64,000 nucleotides of DNA from Bradyrhizobium hipponense (GCF_008123965.1 NZ_VSTH01000051.1:62001-126000), one strand, 5' to 3'; shown: positions 35,401 to 43,476, numbered from the stretch's first letter. Made by a program: numbers and translations. Notes: generated by a model not told the origin, from the sequence alone.

Positions 35401-36071
35401 CCGGTGTAACGCCCGGCCTGGCCGAGCAGCTTGGTCTGAAGGGTAAGGCCAACTTCATGCATGGCCAGTACGGCGGAGTTGGTCAGAACCTACAGACCAT
35501 CACGCTGGCTTCGGGCAAGAAGCTGACGGTCAACGCAGCGGCGGCAGAGTCCTTCAAGGGCTTCGTCGATGAGCTTGAGGCTTCTGGCTACAAGATCGGT
35601 GACATCGGCGGCTTCTCCATGCGTGGCAAGAGGAAGGGCGGAGGCTGGTCGCAGCATGCCTACGGCAATGCGATCGACATCAACCCCGGCAAGAACGCGC
35701 AGGACGGAACTGGCCGAACTGACATGCCGTCTAACGTCCGCGACATGGCGGCGAAGTACGGCCTGTCGTGGGGCGGTGACTGGTCGAGGGCCTACAACGA
35801 CCCGATGCACTTCGAATGGAACGGCTCGCAACCTTGGAAGCAGAAGGGCATCACCGATCAGGTGCCGTCCAGCCTGATCCAGAACGTTCCGACGCCTCCG
35901 CCCCAGAATGCGCCTGGCCAAGGAGCATCTGGTTACGGTGGTGGTGGTCCGGTCCAGATCCACATCAACGGCAACAGCCACGATCCGGAAGCTCTGGCAA
36001 CGTTGGTGCAGCGTCGCGTCGACGAGTCGATGAACTGGCGCACGCACGATACCGCGTCCGAGTACACCTAA
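32439..36071 (+). CDS. Tape measure protein with lytic transglycosylase-like and M15 peptidase domains
   Basis: This 1210-aa protein follows the tail chaperone, the fixed position of tape measure genes. The first ~550 residues are helical and contain the family core with repeated Ala/Gly-rich helices. Hydrophobic segments lie near residues 640-690. A glutamate-based lysozyme/transglycosylase-like region follows at ~870-970 (LLAGVMAQESGRGKF). Near 1060-1125 is an M15-type D-Ala-D-Ala carboxypeptidase-like domain with SQHAYGNAIDINP and DPMHFEW, supplying His/Asp zinc ligands. The enzyme domains would open peptidoglycan during DNA injection. Confidence 0.9.
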   Translation: MSNNNLDIRARLTAEDHASATVVKLLAKIKSLEAQMAKLGKAGNAITDIPMEGYVKKINAAGKALNGLTQKHLNWAKANGASGDKAQWHWTKLTNDIQKAKDDHEKYVNSRVRGHKKLAKAAQEELYQHYKNAQAFKYIYNKTNDERLDLQRRFHKELGELEGSHLRNIENSHRAHFRNLAAMRRSAMNSMRSMSNIGSRAIPYAAAGAAASGYAGVSALRTRMRINDAETNMQIFGGLDPEAVKKMRKEWGNADAIKFGLSPDAMMNSYTEVIKAGIPEAIAKAVTESIVKSSIGLEMDSLQTTKLAGSAATLLGDMKNLDPKKIDSIMGAIAIAARDSRADANEIVAANKRGSSVMAMGMSMEDLSAFTAGGISAGIQQGKAGTMMDHIVSELLGARFKNGKRGQDLGKAANLLGMGGKQGFSARMASNPTETLMKILDKVGTMKPMQQEQIAQLIGQDQWSGEFLQMVQAREKIREILDNIKNPKNANFNDDAAAKKINSLTGRWKSMVTAFTLLWEAVGAGLEKMFGQFASFFIDYAGKADTSKITETVEAFTDGIIQGLGYESWTAMLRDVFGDPANIRSYGKEFGGFAKGFMAGMKEIYDGVKFVITGLINAFGLDSKDPEAMGKFTARIIEFAAAIKTIGSVADVLASIVTFLEGLAAVVALIVAPEVAVPILGVGIGAYLGKKLHDYWYGPDSKAPPPVGEPKRKPGTSQQEWQKQIDDYTRDRLKHNSSYTGPTDFSSRGRNRDLAQSLDKFTGRVELAAFRGGTGGIQNAFYGGSSGGGGLSRASAGGGLGGGGIGGVPALLKSTPGGALPSMGGGIIRRDNIPNFSGSGGSVASAGELNRSGFDRVFGGTPLAGKYDQIVAAAKANGISPALLAGVMAQESGRGKFLSGNNPGGVMDPATGWSRKMQFADLDAGISKTAQTVAKNYARAGGDMSKLAGIYAPLGAANDPNGLNKNWLPGVNSFMGQMGGGNGAAAAAGVTPGLAEQLGLKGKANFMHGQYGGVGQNLQTITLASGKKLTVNAAAAESFKGFVDELEASGYKIGDIGGFSMRGKRKGGGWSQHAYGNAIDINPGKNAQDGTGRTDMPSNVRDMAAKYGLSWGGDWSRAYNDPMHFEWNGSQPWKQKGITDQVPSSLIQNVPTPPPQNAPGQGASGYGGGGPVQIHINGNSHDPEALATLVQRRVDESMNWRTHDTASEYT

Positions 36072-36081
36072 GCGAAACTGA

Positions 36082-36112
36082 CCCTGGCCCTACGGGGCCG
36101 GGGTTTCTCTTT
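36082..36112 (+). terminator. Rho-independent terminator after tape measure gene
   Basis: CCCTGGCCC and GGGCCGGGG form a 9-bp stem with one G-T pair around TACG, followed by TTTCTCTTTT. It is near in sequence to the hairpin at 31312-31331 but has a better T-tract. Confidence 0.8.
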
Positions 36113-36130
36113 TCATTCACAGAGGAAGTA

Positions 36131-36655
36131 ATGGCTGACGTTCTGCTTGGTCTTGGCTCGCAAGACCCCAACGCTACCAATGAGACCGGACTGATCCTCT
36201 TCTACGTGCCGCAGAAGGGCATGGACACCCCAAACTTCGAAACAATTGCGCGGGACACCCAATACACCTGGACCTCGGCCGATCGCCTCTCGCGCGATCC
36301 TGCGATGCAGTTCACCGGCCCCGGTGAGGACAATATCCAGATCGATGGTCGGATGTTCCCGTATCACTTCGGCGGTCTCTCCACGATCGAGCGACTGCGC
36401 AAGGCTGGCCGCGCCGGCAAGCCGATGATCATGGTTCGCTTCTACCCGCTCGCCGACCCGTCCGGATATGGCTCGGAGGTGATTGGCAATTACGTGATCC
36501 GCCGCGTGCGGACTCAGGAACAGAAGATCGGCGTCTTTGGCATCGCCCACAAGATCGACTTCACCGTCGAGCTGCAGCGATACGGTGACGACCTGAACCA
36601 GGTGAGCAACGTCCTCAACGACAACATCCGGCAGTCCGAAAGGCTCAACACCTGA
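36131..36655 (+). CDS. Tail protein U-like
   Basis: ATG 36131 follows AGAGGAAGTA, giving 174 aa. The region QIDGRMFPYHFGGLSTIERL is diagnostic for P2 gpU-like tail terminators, which bind the tail end and determine when tube growth stops. The C-terminal IDFTVELQRYGDDLNQ is also family-like. It overlaps the X-like gene (TGATG). Confidence 0.88.
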   Translation: MADVLLGLGSQDPNATNETGLILFYVPQKGMDTPNFETIARDTQYTWTSADRLSRDPAMQFTGPGEDNIQIDGRMFPYHFGGLSTIERLRKAGRAGKPMIMVRFYPLADPSGYGSEVIGNYVIRRVRTQEQKIGVFGIAHKIDFTVELQRYGDDLNQVSNVLNDNIRQSERLNT

Positions 36656-36876
36656 TGTCCACCTACATCACCAAGATTTTCGATCGGCTCGATCGCATCT
36701 GCTACGACCGCTACGGCTCGACCAGCAACCAGATCGTCGAGTGGGTGATCGAGCAGAACCCTGGCATCGAGGAGCAGCCAATCATCCTCGCCGCCGGGCT
36801 CGCCATCAATCTTCCGGAGCCGCCGCGTGAACTGACCGCGCCTCCGGTAATCCAGCAGATTTTCCTCTGGAGATAG
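36655..36876 (+). CDS. Tail protein X-like (LysM-type, 73 aa)
   Basis: A short protein with the pattern DRLDRICYDRYGS near residues 10-22 and INLPEPPRE near the end, typical of phage gpX proteins with a LysM-like fold. In P2 the order is U, X, D, exactly as here. It ends in TAG. Confidence 0.85.
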   Translation: MSTYITKIFDRLDRICYDRYGSTSNQIVEWVIEQNPGIEEQPIILAAGLAINLPEPPRELTAPPVIQQIFLWR

Positions 36877-36904
36877 TTCCCCCTGGCTCCGCGTGAGTCA
36901 GACA

Positions 36905-36932
36905 GGCCGTCCTTCGGGGCGGCCTTTTTCTT
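36905..36932 (+). terminator. Rho-independent terminator before D-like gene
   Basis: GGCCGTCC and GGGCGGCC form a stable stem around a TTCG tetraloop, followed by TTTTTC. It lies between the X-like and D-like genes. Confidence 0.85.
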
Positions 36933-36945
36933 TCTGGAGGCGTGC

Positions 36946-38124
36946 GTGACCACGGGCTACACCCCGATCTACAGGATCATGAAGGACGGTGAGGATATCA
37001 CCGGGAACTTCAACGACCGGACCTTGCAGATCAAAGTCGATCTCCAGGCCGGCAACGGCAATGACGACCAATGCACCATCCTGATCGATGACCGTGACTG
37101 GCGCGTTGCGCGCCCGTACACCGGAGACATCATCGCGGTCTGGCTTGGCTACGTCGAGGTCGGCATGGCCTACATGGGTTCGTTCGAGGTGAGCGACGTG
37201 TCTTTCATCGGACCGCCGCGCCAGATCAAGCTCCTCGCGAAATCGACCGGGGCCAACGACATCCACAAGGCGCCTGCCATCAAGGAGTTCGCCAACAAGT
37301 CGATCGGCGACATCCTCGGCGAAATGGCCGGGCAGACCGGACTGGGGCTCGCCATCTCCGGAGACCTCGCCGGCATCAAAATCCCCTTCAAGAATCAGGG
37401 CGTCAGCAACCTGCATATGATCCACGAGCTGGAGCGCCTGGCTGGCGCCGTCGCCAAGGTCGTGGACGGCAAGCTGATGTTCATCAAGCGCGACGACGGC
37501 ACGACCGCGAGCGGCGTGGACTTGCCGACCCTCGTGCTGGTGCCGGAGCATTTCGGCACCTGGGACGTCCGTTACGCCAGCAAGCCCGGCTACGGCAAGG
37601 TCAAGGCAGCCTGGTTCGACAAGGATGAGATGGTCCGTAAGTGGGTCGGAGCGGCGGTCGGCGGAGAATCCGGCGGCCCGGGACTCGCCAACAAATTCGG
37701 CGGAGCATTCAACATCGGCCAGCTCTTCAACTCGAAGGAGGAGGCGGAGAAAGCCGCTGCCTCGCAGGCTGAGAACCTGAAGCGTGCGGAGGTGCTGGCC
37801 ACCTTCGATCTCGCGAAGGGAGACCCCTGGATCCGAGACCAGCAGACGCTTCTCGTTCGGGGAATGCGCGACGCCATCAACGGCTCGTACGTCATCGACA
37901 AAGCCTCCCACACCTACATCAAGAGCACCGGCATCAAGTCATCGCTTGAATGCAAGGCGCCGGGGAATGGCACCAACTTTGAGGAAGCATCGAAGGAGTT
38001 CATGCGTCCGGGTCCAGGCGAGTTGCTCGGCGAATATCTCCGATCCCACCCCGACATAAACCCCAACGACCTGTCGCAGTCGGACATCGACGCGATCAAT
38101 CAGGGCGGGTTTACAACCGACTAA
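36946..38124 (+). CDS. Late control / baseplate hub protein D-like
   Basis: A GTG-started, 392-aa protein matching phage late control D. The N-terminus contains YRIMKDGEDITGNFNDRTLQ. GDIIAVWLGYVEVGMAYMGS (residues ~65-85), KLLAKSTGANDI and the hub core around TLVRGMRDAINGSYVIDKAS follow. It forms the baseplate hub below the tube with gpV. Order and length agree with the family. Confidence 0.9.
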   Translation: MTTGYTPIYRIMKDGEDITGNFNDRTLQIKVDLQAGNGNDDQCTILIDDRDWRVARPYTGDIIAVWLGYVEVGMAYMGSFEVSDVSFIGPPRQIKLLAKSTGANDIHKAPAIKEFANKSIGDILGEMAGQTGLGLAISGDLAGIKIPFKNQGVSNLHMIHELERLAGAVAKVVDGKLMFIKRDDGTTASGVDLPTLVLVPEHFGTWDVRYASKPGYGKVKAAWFDKDEMVRKWVGAAVGGESGGPGLANKFGGAFNIGQLFNSKEEAEKAAASQAENLKRAEVLATFDLAKGDPWIRDQQTLLVRGMRDAINGSYVIDKASHTYIKSTGIKSSLECKAPGNGTNFEEASKEFMRPGPGELLGEYLRSHPDINPNDLSQSDIDAINQGGFTTD

Positions 38125-38134
38125 CGAGTATCAA

Positions 38135-39307
38135 ATGTTCAGTGCAGAAATCATCGACGCCATCGTGCGGGCGGCGAAGGCGAACGGCTGGCCTGCGTCA
38201 GCCCTACTCGCCGTCGTCGAGTGCGAAACGTCGGGCAAGCCGTTCGAGCAGGACGGCCACACGCCCTCGCTGCTCTTCGAGCGGCACAAGTTCTATTCCG
38301 AACTCCAGAAGCATGAGCCGAGCAAGCTGAAGAAGGCTATCTCGCTCGGCCTCGCGATCCCCAAGTGGAGTCGGAACACCCAGTACAAGGACCAGGGCAC
38401 CTCATCCGGCCGCCTCGCAGTGATCGCGAAAGCAAGGGCGGTAGACGAGGAAGTCGCCAACAGAGCGGCGTCCTGGGGCCTTGGCCAGACCATGGGGTTC
38501 AACGCCGAGTCCCTTCACTATCCGAACGCCACGGAGATGGTCGAGGAGCTGTCGAAGGGTGTCGACGAGCAGATTGACGCGCTGGTTCGCGAGATCAAGG
38601 TGAACCACCTCGACAAGCACCTCGTGTCGAAGAACTTCACGGCCTTCGCCAAGGGCTACAACGGGCCCGGCTACGCCCAGAACAACTACGACAGCCGGAT
38701 GCGTACCGCCGATGCGCGCTGGGTCCGAAAACTCGAGCAAATCGAGAAGGGCGACTTCGAGCCGAAGCCGGGCAAGACCATCACGATGGTCTACCAGACC
38801 AAGCTCAAGTCCCTCGGTTTCAACGTCGGCAAGATCGACGGGGACTGGGGCGATCTGACCACGGGCGCCACGTCCGCTTTCCAGCGGCGCGAGGGCCTGA
38901 AGATCACCGGCCATCCGAACGACGAGACCACCGCCTTGCTCGATAAGAGCGAGGACAAGCGCGAGATTGCGCCGGAGCGAACCCAGGCCACCGTTGACGA
39001 TCTGCGCGCTGTCGGCTCGCAGACGGTCGCCGCGGCCGACAAGGGCTCGCTGATGTCGAAGATCCTGGTCGGTGCCGGCGCTCTCGGCGGCGCCTCGCAG
39101 ACCGGTGTCCTCGATCAGGCGCAGGGCATGGTCGACAAGGTCAACCAGCTTAAGGGGATCATGGACTCCGTCCATGACCTGGCGCACGCGCTCGCCCCCT
39201 ACTGGTGGGTCGGCGTGATCGCGGTCGGCTTCGTCACCTGGAAGCTCTACGGCGACGTCATCAAGCGCCGCCTCCAAGACCATCAGACTGGAGTCCACCT
39301 TGGATAA
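38135..39307 (+). CDS. Modular endolysin: N-acetylmuramidase, PG-binding domain, C-terminal membrane segment
   Basis: Residues 1-200 match the N-acetylmuramidase (DUF3380) domain with its glutamate region (VVECETSGKPFEQDGHTPSL), the LLFERHKFY motif, and SWGLGQTMGFNAESL. Residues ~210-270 are a PG_binding_1 domain (KLKSLGFNVGKIDGDWG). The C-terminal ~60 residues contain a hydrophobic stretch (YWWVGVIAVGFVTWKLYG) ending in a basic tail. The membrane segment is an uncommon placement and could tether the enzyme until release. The spanin gene overlaps by 8 bases. Confidence 0.88.
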   Translation: MFSAEIIDAIVRAAKANGWPASALLAVVECETSGKPFEQDGHTPSLLFERHKFYSELQKHEPSKLKKAISLGLAIPKWSRNTQYKDQGTSSGRLAVIAKARAVDEEVANRAASWGLGQTMGFNAESLHYPNATEMVEELSKGVDEQIDALVREIKVNHLDKHLVSKNFTAFAKGYNGPGYAQNNYDSRMRTADARWVRKLEQIEKGDFEPKPGKTITMVYQTKLKSLGFNVGKIDGDWGDLTTGATSAFQRREGLKITGHPNDETTALLDKSEDKREIAPERTQATVDDLRAVGSQTVAAADKGSLMSKILVGAGALGGASQTGVLDQAQGMVDKVNQLKGIMDSVHDLAHALAPYWWVGVIAVGFVTWKLYGDVIKRRLQDHQTGVHLG

Positions 39308-39776
39308 CCTCACCAACAAAGCCGCGGTCCTCTGGGCCGCGGTCCAGCTCCGCTGGGCGCAAGCCCGGGAGCTTGCTGCCACCAAGGGCAAGGCCATCCT
39401 GGCCGCGCTCGTGGTGCTCACCGTGTTCGGATTTGCCTTCCACCTCGGTGGCAAGGGAAAGCCCGAGCTGAAGGCCGAGGTCGTTGAGCTGAAGCAGCAG
39501 CTCGCCGATGAGCGGTCGAAGCCGGCTCCTCAGCCGGAGATCCCCGTCTGGCAGTGCAATGGCCCGAAAGAGACGCGCCATCCGCAGTGTCCGGACGAAG
39601 GCGCGGCCGATCGCGCGGACCAACTGGCGGGGCAACACGCCGAGTCCGAGGCGGCGAAGGCCAAACTCGAAAAGAAGGTCAAGGACTATGAAACGCAGCT
39701 GGCCCGCCGGCCTGCGAAGGCTGGGACTTTTACTCTGTCTCCCGCTGACGCTCGCAGCCTGCAAAACATTCGGTGA
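39300..39776 (+). CDS. Inner-membrane spanin (Rz-like)
   Basis: The TTG start at 39300 is supported by GGAG 7 bases upstream. The 158-aa protein has one N-terminal transmembrane segment (ILAALVVLTVFGFAFHLGG, residues ~34-52). A helical region (KPELKAEVVELKQQLADE) and a Lys/Glu-rich coiled coil follow. A second gene in another frame inside its 3' end encodes a lipoprotein, so the pair is a classical embedded two-component spanin. Confidence 0.78.
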   Translation: MDNLTNKAAVLWAAVQLRWAQARELAATKGKAILAALVVLTVFGFAFHLGGKGKPELKAEVVELKQQLADERSKPAPQPEIPVWQCNGPKETRHPQCPDEGAADRADQLAGQHAESEAAKAKLEKKVKDYETQLARRPAKAGTFTLSPADARSLQNIR

Positions 39777-39981
39777 TGCGTCGCCGCAGGAGCGGATGGA
39801 CATCCAGTCCTGCATGCGCCTCGCCACCACCGTGGAGCTTCCGCCCATTAAGGCCGGCATGGATGCCCGGGCCGTGATCGCCCGCTACCGGGCCGCCCTG
39901 GCGAGCGCGAACGCCAACGTCAACGACACCAAGGCCTGTTTGGCCCTGCTCGATAGGGCAGAACAGGAGGGGACCTTTTAA
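39688..39981 (+). CDS. Outer-membrane spanin lipoprotein (Rz1-like), nested
   Basis: ATG 39688 (MKRSWPAGLRRLGLLLC...) lies inside the inner spanin gene, out of frame. The signal peptide ends in the lipobox LTLAAC with Cys about residue 25. The mature part is ~73 aa. The product would anchor to the outer membrane and bridge to the inner spanin for fusion at lysis. It shares a stop/start base with the next gene. Confidence 0.78.
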   Translation: MKRSWPAGLRRLGLLLCLPLTLAACKTFGDASPQERMDIQSCMRLATTVELPPIKAGMDARAVIARYRAALASANANVNDTKACLALLDRAEQEGTF

Positions 39982-40316
39982 TGGCCCTCGCAGACGTAAC
40001 GCTAGAGACGGTGCTCAGCCTCGCGGGGCCGACCATCGCAGCCGCCGGCTTCGTGTCCGGCGTCTGGTATCGCATGGAGACGAAGGTGGAGACCGTCCGC
40101 AGGGACGCCACCACCGCGGTTCATGCCGTGGAGAAGGAGCTGGCCGAGTTCAAGCTCAAGGTCGCCGAGGAGTACGCCTCCTGGGAGACCGTGAAGGCGA
40201 TCGAGGCACGGCTCACCGAGCGCATGGATATGCTCTCCGAGAACGTGATGAAGATGCCTGACGCCATCGTTGGGCGCATCGTCGACATGGTCAAGCTTGC
40301 TCAACTTAAGTCTTGA
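39981..40316 (+). CDS. Small membrane/coiled-coil protein of the lysis cluster (111 aa)
   Basis: The N-terminal hydrophobic stretch (LETVLSLAGPTIAAAGFVSG) is followed by a charged helical region (ETVRRDATTAVHAVEKELAE...), probably a coiled coil. Its place after the spanins suggests a lysis-related membrane protein, either holin- or antiholin-like. No specific family is recognised. The start ATG overlaps the spanin stop. Confidence 0.6.
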   Translation: MALADVTLETVLSLAGPTIAAAGFVSGVWYRMETKVETVRRDATTAVHAVEKELAEFKLKVAEEYASWETVKAIEARLTERMDMLSENVMKMPDAIVGRIVDMVKLAQLKS

Positions 40317-40355
40317 CGTTAGCTCGTTTGCATTCTAAATTTGCATGAATGCAAA
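40313..40355 (+). promoter_or_regulatory. Promoter with tandem operator repeats, site 3
   Basis: TTGACG (40313-40318) and TAAATT (40336-40341) are 17 bases apart and form a moderate sigma70 promoter. TTTGCATTCTAAA (40327) is a half-site, and TTTGCATGAATGCAAA (40340-40355) is a full inverted repeat across the predicted start site. A regulator bound here would repress or control the metallophosphoesterase-kinase operon. Confidence 0.65.
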
Positions 40356-40364
40356 TAATGTGCT

Positions 40365-40391
40365 ACCCCCGGGACCATAGATCTCGGGGGT
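40365..40391 (+). other. Perfect hairpin in 5' untranslated region
   Basis: ACCCCCG and CGGGGGT form a 7-bp stem. It lies between the promoter-operator and the start codon at 40436, so it would be part of the leader mRNA. No T-tract follows, so it is not a standard terminator. Confidence 0.45.
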
Positions 40392-40435
40392 GGTCACACC
40401 CCTAGAGATGGGTTCCCCACCATCAATAGGGTCAA

Positions 40436-42394
40436 ATGACGCTCTCAAACGAAGAACGTGCTCGCAGAAAGAAGGTCATCGAAGATCTCCTGCAGCTGGG
40501 TTACCATCCGCAAGGGCAGCGTGGAGGCCTCGCCTCCGCTACCAAGACTGCGGAGCGCCGCGAAGGCATCAATTTTCCGAACTGGGTTCGCGCCGAAGAG
40601 GCGCTGAAGCGCAAGCGCAAGCCGCATTACGCGGTCGATTGGTCGCTGTATGTGCCGCCCGTCAAAACCGCCACCGTGATCAGAGGGTCCGAAGAAGCTG
40701 GCGAAGAACTGTCCGCCGAAGACCACGCCCACATGCGGGCGCTGGCCCTCTCGACGGAGGTTACCGAACTCATCACCAAGTCGAAGTATCCGGTCGTCAA
40801 CCCGGAGTCCATCATCGTTGACAGCTACATGACCCGTCGCTGGGATCGTGAAGAGCAGGCCTACGTGCTGCGCGAGGGCAAGCCCCGCACCTGGATGAGC
40901 GACACCCTGCGTGTCGAGCCAATCAAGGACAGCCGCGGCAAGAGCTTCATCTTCACGGCAGCGCAGAACGACTCCATGCTCCATGAGGAGTTCTGGGCCA
41001 ACCTCCAGGCCTATGCCGCCCACCTCAACGCCGAGATCGTTGTCGGGCCGTTCACCTACGAGACGCAGTGGTGGGCCGAGAACAATCCCCAGGCGCGTGA
41101 ATACGCCCCCGAGCTGGCGGAGTTCATGTGCTTCGGCCAGATGAAGATCGGCTCGAACTTCGTGTTCTGCGGCGAGATGAACACGCTGCCGACAGCGGCG
41201 CAGCCGATCTCGGATCTCGTGACGTATAGCCGGGGCCGCTGGGCCGTGTTCCCGCACGCCAAGCGCCAGCTGAAGTCCGTCCCGTCAGACGATCCGGCCG
41301 TGCAGGCGCACCAGGTTATGACGTCGGGCTGCGTCACGCGGCCGAAGGTCATCCCGCGCAAGGCGGGCGTGAAGTCCATCTTTCACCAGGTGATCGGCGC
41401 CACCATCGTCCAGTTCGATGATGACGGCGACATCTTCTGCCGCCAGATCACCGCCAGCGACGACGGATCGTTCTACGATCTGGACGCCTGTGTGGCGAAC
41501 GCTGAGGTGACGACCGGGCACCGGGTGACGGCGATCACCATGCCGGACATCCACGTCCGGAAGATCGACCAGAACAACTGCATGGCCATCTTCGGATGGG
41601 ACATGCGGGGTGGCCGCGCGCAGTATCGCAACAGCATGATCGACGTTCTCAATCCCGAGAACATCATCCTGCACGACATCTTCGACAACGAGGCACGGAA
41701 CCACCACCACATTCACGACAACGCCCACAGCTACGAGATGGCCATCCGTGGCCGCGACAGCGTGGAGGACGAGGTCGAGGGCGTCGGCGACTTCTTGGCG
41801 CTGCTGGCTCGCGAGGACCGCAAGACGATCATCGCCGAGGGCAACCACGACCTGGCGCTGGAGAAGTACGTCCGTGAGGGCCGGTACCGCATGGATGGCA
41901 CGAACATCCGCTACGGCCTCCAGCTGGAGGATGCGTACCTCGGCTACGTCGAGGCGCGCTCGCATGCGCTCGACAACGAGCTGCCGGTGCCGAAGTTCTC
42001 GATGCTGGAGCACGCCGTCCGCCTCAAGCGCCCCGAGCTGGGCGCGTGGGTCGAGTGGTGTGTCGACGGCTACAGTTACCTGATCGACGGAATCCAGGTC
42101 GGCAACCACGGTTTCCGCGGCCCCAACGGCGCGCGTGGCACCGTGGCCGGCTTCGCGCGGGCAGGGCGCAAGATGTCGATCGGAGACAAGCATAGCCCCG
42201 AGATTATGGAGGGCGTCTACGTCTCCGGCGTCATGAACCTGCGCCACGGCTACAACAAGGGCCTGTCGGGTTGGGCGGTCACCGTGACCATCCAGTATCC
42301 GGATGGGAAGCGCTCGCTCGCGACGTTGCAGAACGGAAAGTGGCGGCCGGGGAAGCGGGTTATCCGCATGCCGGCGCCGTCTTTGGCTGCCTGA
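40436..42394 (+). CDS. Calcineurin-like metallophosphoesterase with HTH-like N-terminus
   Basis: A 652-aa protein. The first ~55 residues look like a DNA-binding helix-turn-helix (ERARRKKVIEDLLQLGYHPQ). Residues ~355-600 carry metallophosphoesterase motifs: MPDIHV (DxH), IAEGNHDL (GNHD), then GNHGFRGPNG and GDKHSPEI. The region between is large and unrecognised. Such phosphoesterases in phages include DNA nucleases and nucleotide phosphatases. Next to a nucleotide kinase, a role in phage DNA or nucleotide metabolism is likely. The stated substrate class is an inference. Confidence 0.75.
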   Translation: MTLSNEERARRKKVIEDLLQLGYHPQGQRGGLASATKTAERREGINFPNWVRAEEALKRKRKPHYAVDWSLYVPPVKTATVIRGSEEAGEELSAEDHAHMRALALSTEVTELITKSKYPVVNPESIIVDSYMTRRWDREEQAYVLREGKPRTWMSDTLRVEPIKDSRGKSFIFTAAQNDSMLHEEFWANLQAYAAHLNAEIVVGPFTYETQWWAENNPQAREYAPELAEFMCFGQMKIGSNFVFCGEMNTLPTAAQPISDLVTYSRGRWAVFPHAKRQLKSVPSDDPAVQAHQVMTSGCVTRPKVIPRKAGVKSIFHQVIGATIVQFDDDGDIFCRQITASDDGSFYDLDACVANAEVTTGHRVTAITMPDIHVRKIDQNNCMAIFGWDMRGGRAQYRNSMIDVLNPENIILHDIFDNEARNHHHIHDNAHSYEMAIRGRDSVEDEVEGVGDFLALLAREDRKTIIAEGNHDLALEKYVREGRYRMDGTNIRYGLQLEDAYLGYVEARSHALDNELPVPKFSMLEHAVRLKRPELGAWVEWCVDGYSYLIDGIQVGNHGFRGPNGARGTVAGFARAGRKMSIGDKHSPEIMEGVYVSGVMNLRHGYNKGLSGWAVTVTIQYPDGKRSLATLQNGKWRPGKRVIRMPAPSLAA

Positions 42395-42397
42395 ACG

Positions 42398-42425
42398 TTT
42401 GTTTGAATGCAAAGGAGAATGCAAA
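42398..42425 (+). promoter_or_regulatory. Operator-like repeat, site 4 (plus half-site) over the ribosome binding site
   Basis: TTTGTTTGAATGCAAA (42398-42413) is followed by a half-site GAATGCAAA (42417-42425) two bases before the kinase ATG. AAAGGAG lies between. Regulator binding here could also block translation initiation or readthrough transcription. Confidence 0.55.
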
Positions 42426-42426
42426 T

Positions 42427-43110
42427 ATGACGGTTATCGGCCTCTCGGGCTTCGCACAGTCGGGTAAGACCACGGCGGCGTTGTACCTGGAGAAGAAGTA
42501 CGGCGTGCGGCGCAAGCACATTGCTGAGCCGCTGCGGGCCATGCTCGCGGTGCTGCTGAAGGCGAACGGCATGAAGTCCGACGAGATCACGCGCTACCTG
42601 GAGGGCGATCTCAAGGAGCAGATCATTCCGTGCCTGGGTGTCACGTCGCGCTACGCCCAGATCACGATCGGCACCGAGTGGGGCCGTGAGCTGATCAGCC
42701 AGGACCTGTGGGCCAACACCTGGGCGCGCGGCATCCATGATGGCGAGAGCGTCATGAACGACAGCGTGCGCTTCCCGAACGAGGCGGAGGCCATCCGACA
42801 GCTCGGCGGCGTGGTGATCATGATCAAGCGCCCCGGCACCAAGCCGGCGAAGTTCAAGTGGGGCAAGATCGGCGGGTTCCTGTACGACAAGTTCGGCCTG
42901 ATGTGGGGCGTCCACGACAGCGAACGCAGCGACCGGATCAAGGCCGACTTCGTCATCCACAACGACGCCAGCGTCGAGCAGCTCTATGCCGACCTAGACG
43001 ACGCGATGGCGGCGCACTTCAAGAAGGTGCAGCAGACCTCGTTTGATGGATCCCCGAAGGCGGCCGGTGCCGCTGTTGGGCTGGCGCTGGCAAGCGTAGT
43101 GGGACTGTAA
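42427..43110 (+). CDS. Deoxynucleoside monophosphate kinase-like protein
   Basis: ATG 42427 is preceded by GGAG and an operator. The 227-aa product has a P-loop (GFAQSGKTTAA, residues ~7-17) and phage dNMP-kinase-like features: GTEWGRELISQDLWANTWA near 78-96 and NDSVRFPNEAEAI at ~108-120. It would phosphorylate dNMPs for phage DNA synthesis. The last ~20 residues are Gly/Ala/Val rich. Confidence 0.82.
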   Translation: MTVIGLSGFAQSGKTTAALYLEKKYGVRRKHIAEPLRAMLAVLLKANGMKSDEITRYLEGDLKEQIIPCLGVTSRYAQITIGTEWGRELISQDLWANTWARGIHDGESVMNDSVRFPNEAEAIRQLGGVVIMIKRPGTKPAKFKWGKIGGFLYDKFGLMWGVHDSERSDRIKADFVIHNDASVEQLYADLDDAMAAHFKKVQQTSFDGSPKAAGAAVGLALASVVGL

Positions 43111-43367
43111 TGCAGTCCCGCGTCATGTCGCTGGTAGAGGTCGCGACGTCGAGCCTGATCGGGTTCGTCGTCTCGATCTTCGCCAACTGGGCGGTGCTGC
43201 CGATGTTCGGCATGCACCCCAGCTTCCATCAGAGCTTCTGGATCACCCTGATCTTCATGGTGATCTCGATCATCCGCAGCTACCTGGTCCGCCGGTTCTT
43301 CCACGTCTACGTGACGCGCTTCATGAACGGAGGAAATCGTGATAATTGCAGAAGCTGCCCCCAGTGA
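43110..43367 (+). CDS. Small membrane protein (DUF7220-like, 85 aa)
   Basis: It starts MQSRVMSLVEVATSSLIGF, with two hydrophobic segments (about residues 12-30 and 43-60) and a basic loop, like short phage membrane proteins of the DUF7220 kind. The start shares a base with the kinase stop (TAATG). The last codons encode a CRSC motif and overlap the next truncated gene. Confidence 0.6.
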   Translation: MQSRVMSLVEVATSSLIGFVVSIFANWAVLPMFGMHPSFHQSFWITLIFMVISIIRSYLVRRFFHVYVTRFMNGGNRDNCRSCPQ

Positions 43368-43476
43368 CTCTGGGATGGCATCAGGGGGGCTGTCAGGACC
43401 AAGTGCGAGCAATTCGGGAGAACATCGGCGATGCGCGCCCATAACTGACCAGTTTGACATCAAGATCAAAATTTGA
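43339..43476 (+). pseudogene. 5' remnant of a phage gene cut by the cargo island
   Basis: GGAGGAAATC precedes GTG 43339, opening a frame IIAEAAPSDSGMASGG that overlaps the previous gene's 3' end as other phage genes here do. After about 43390 the frame enters DNA that codes on the opposite strand, and it ends at 43476 with no family-like sequence. It is most simply the N-terminus of a phage gene truncated by insertion of the island. It could also be a 45-aa peptide. Confidence 0.45.
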
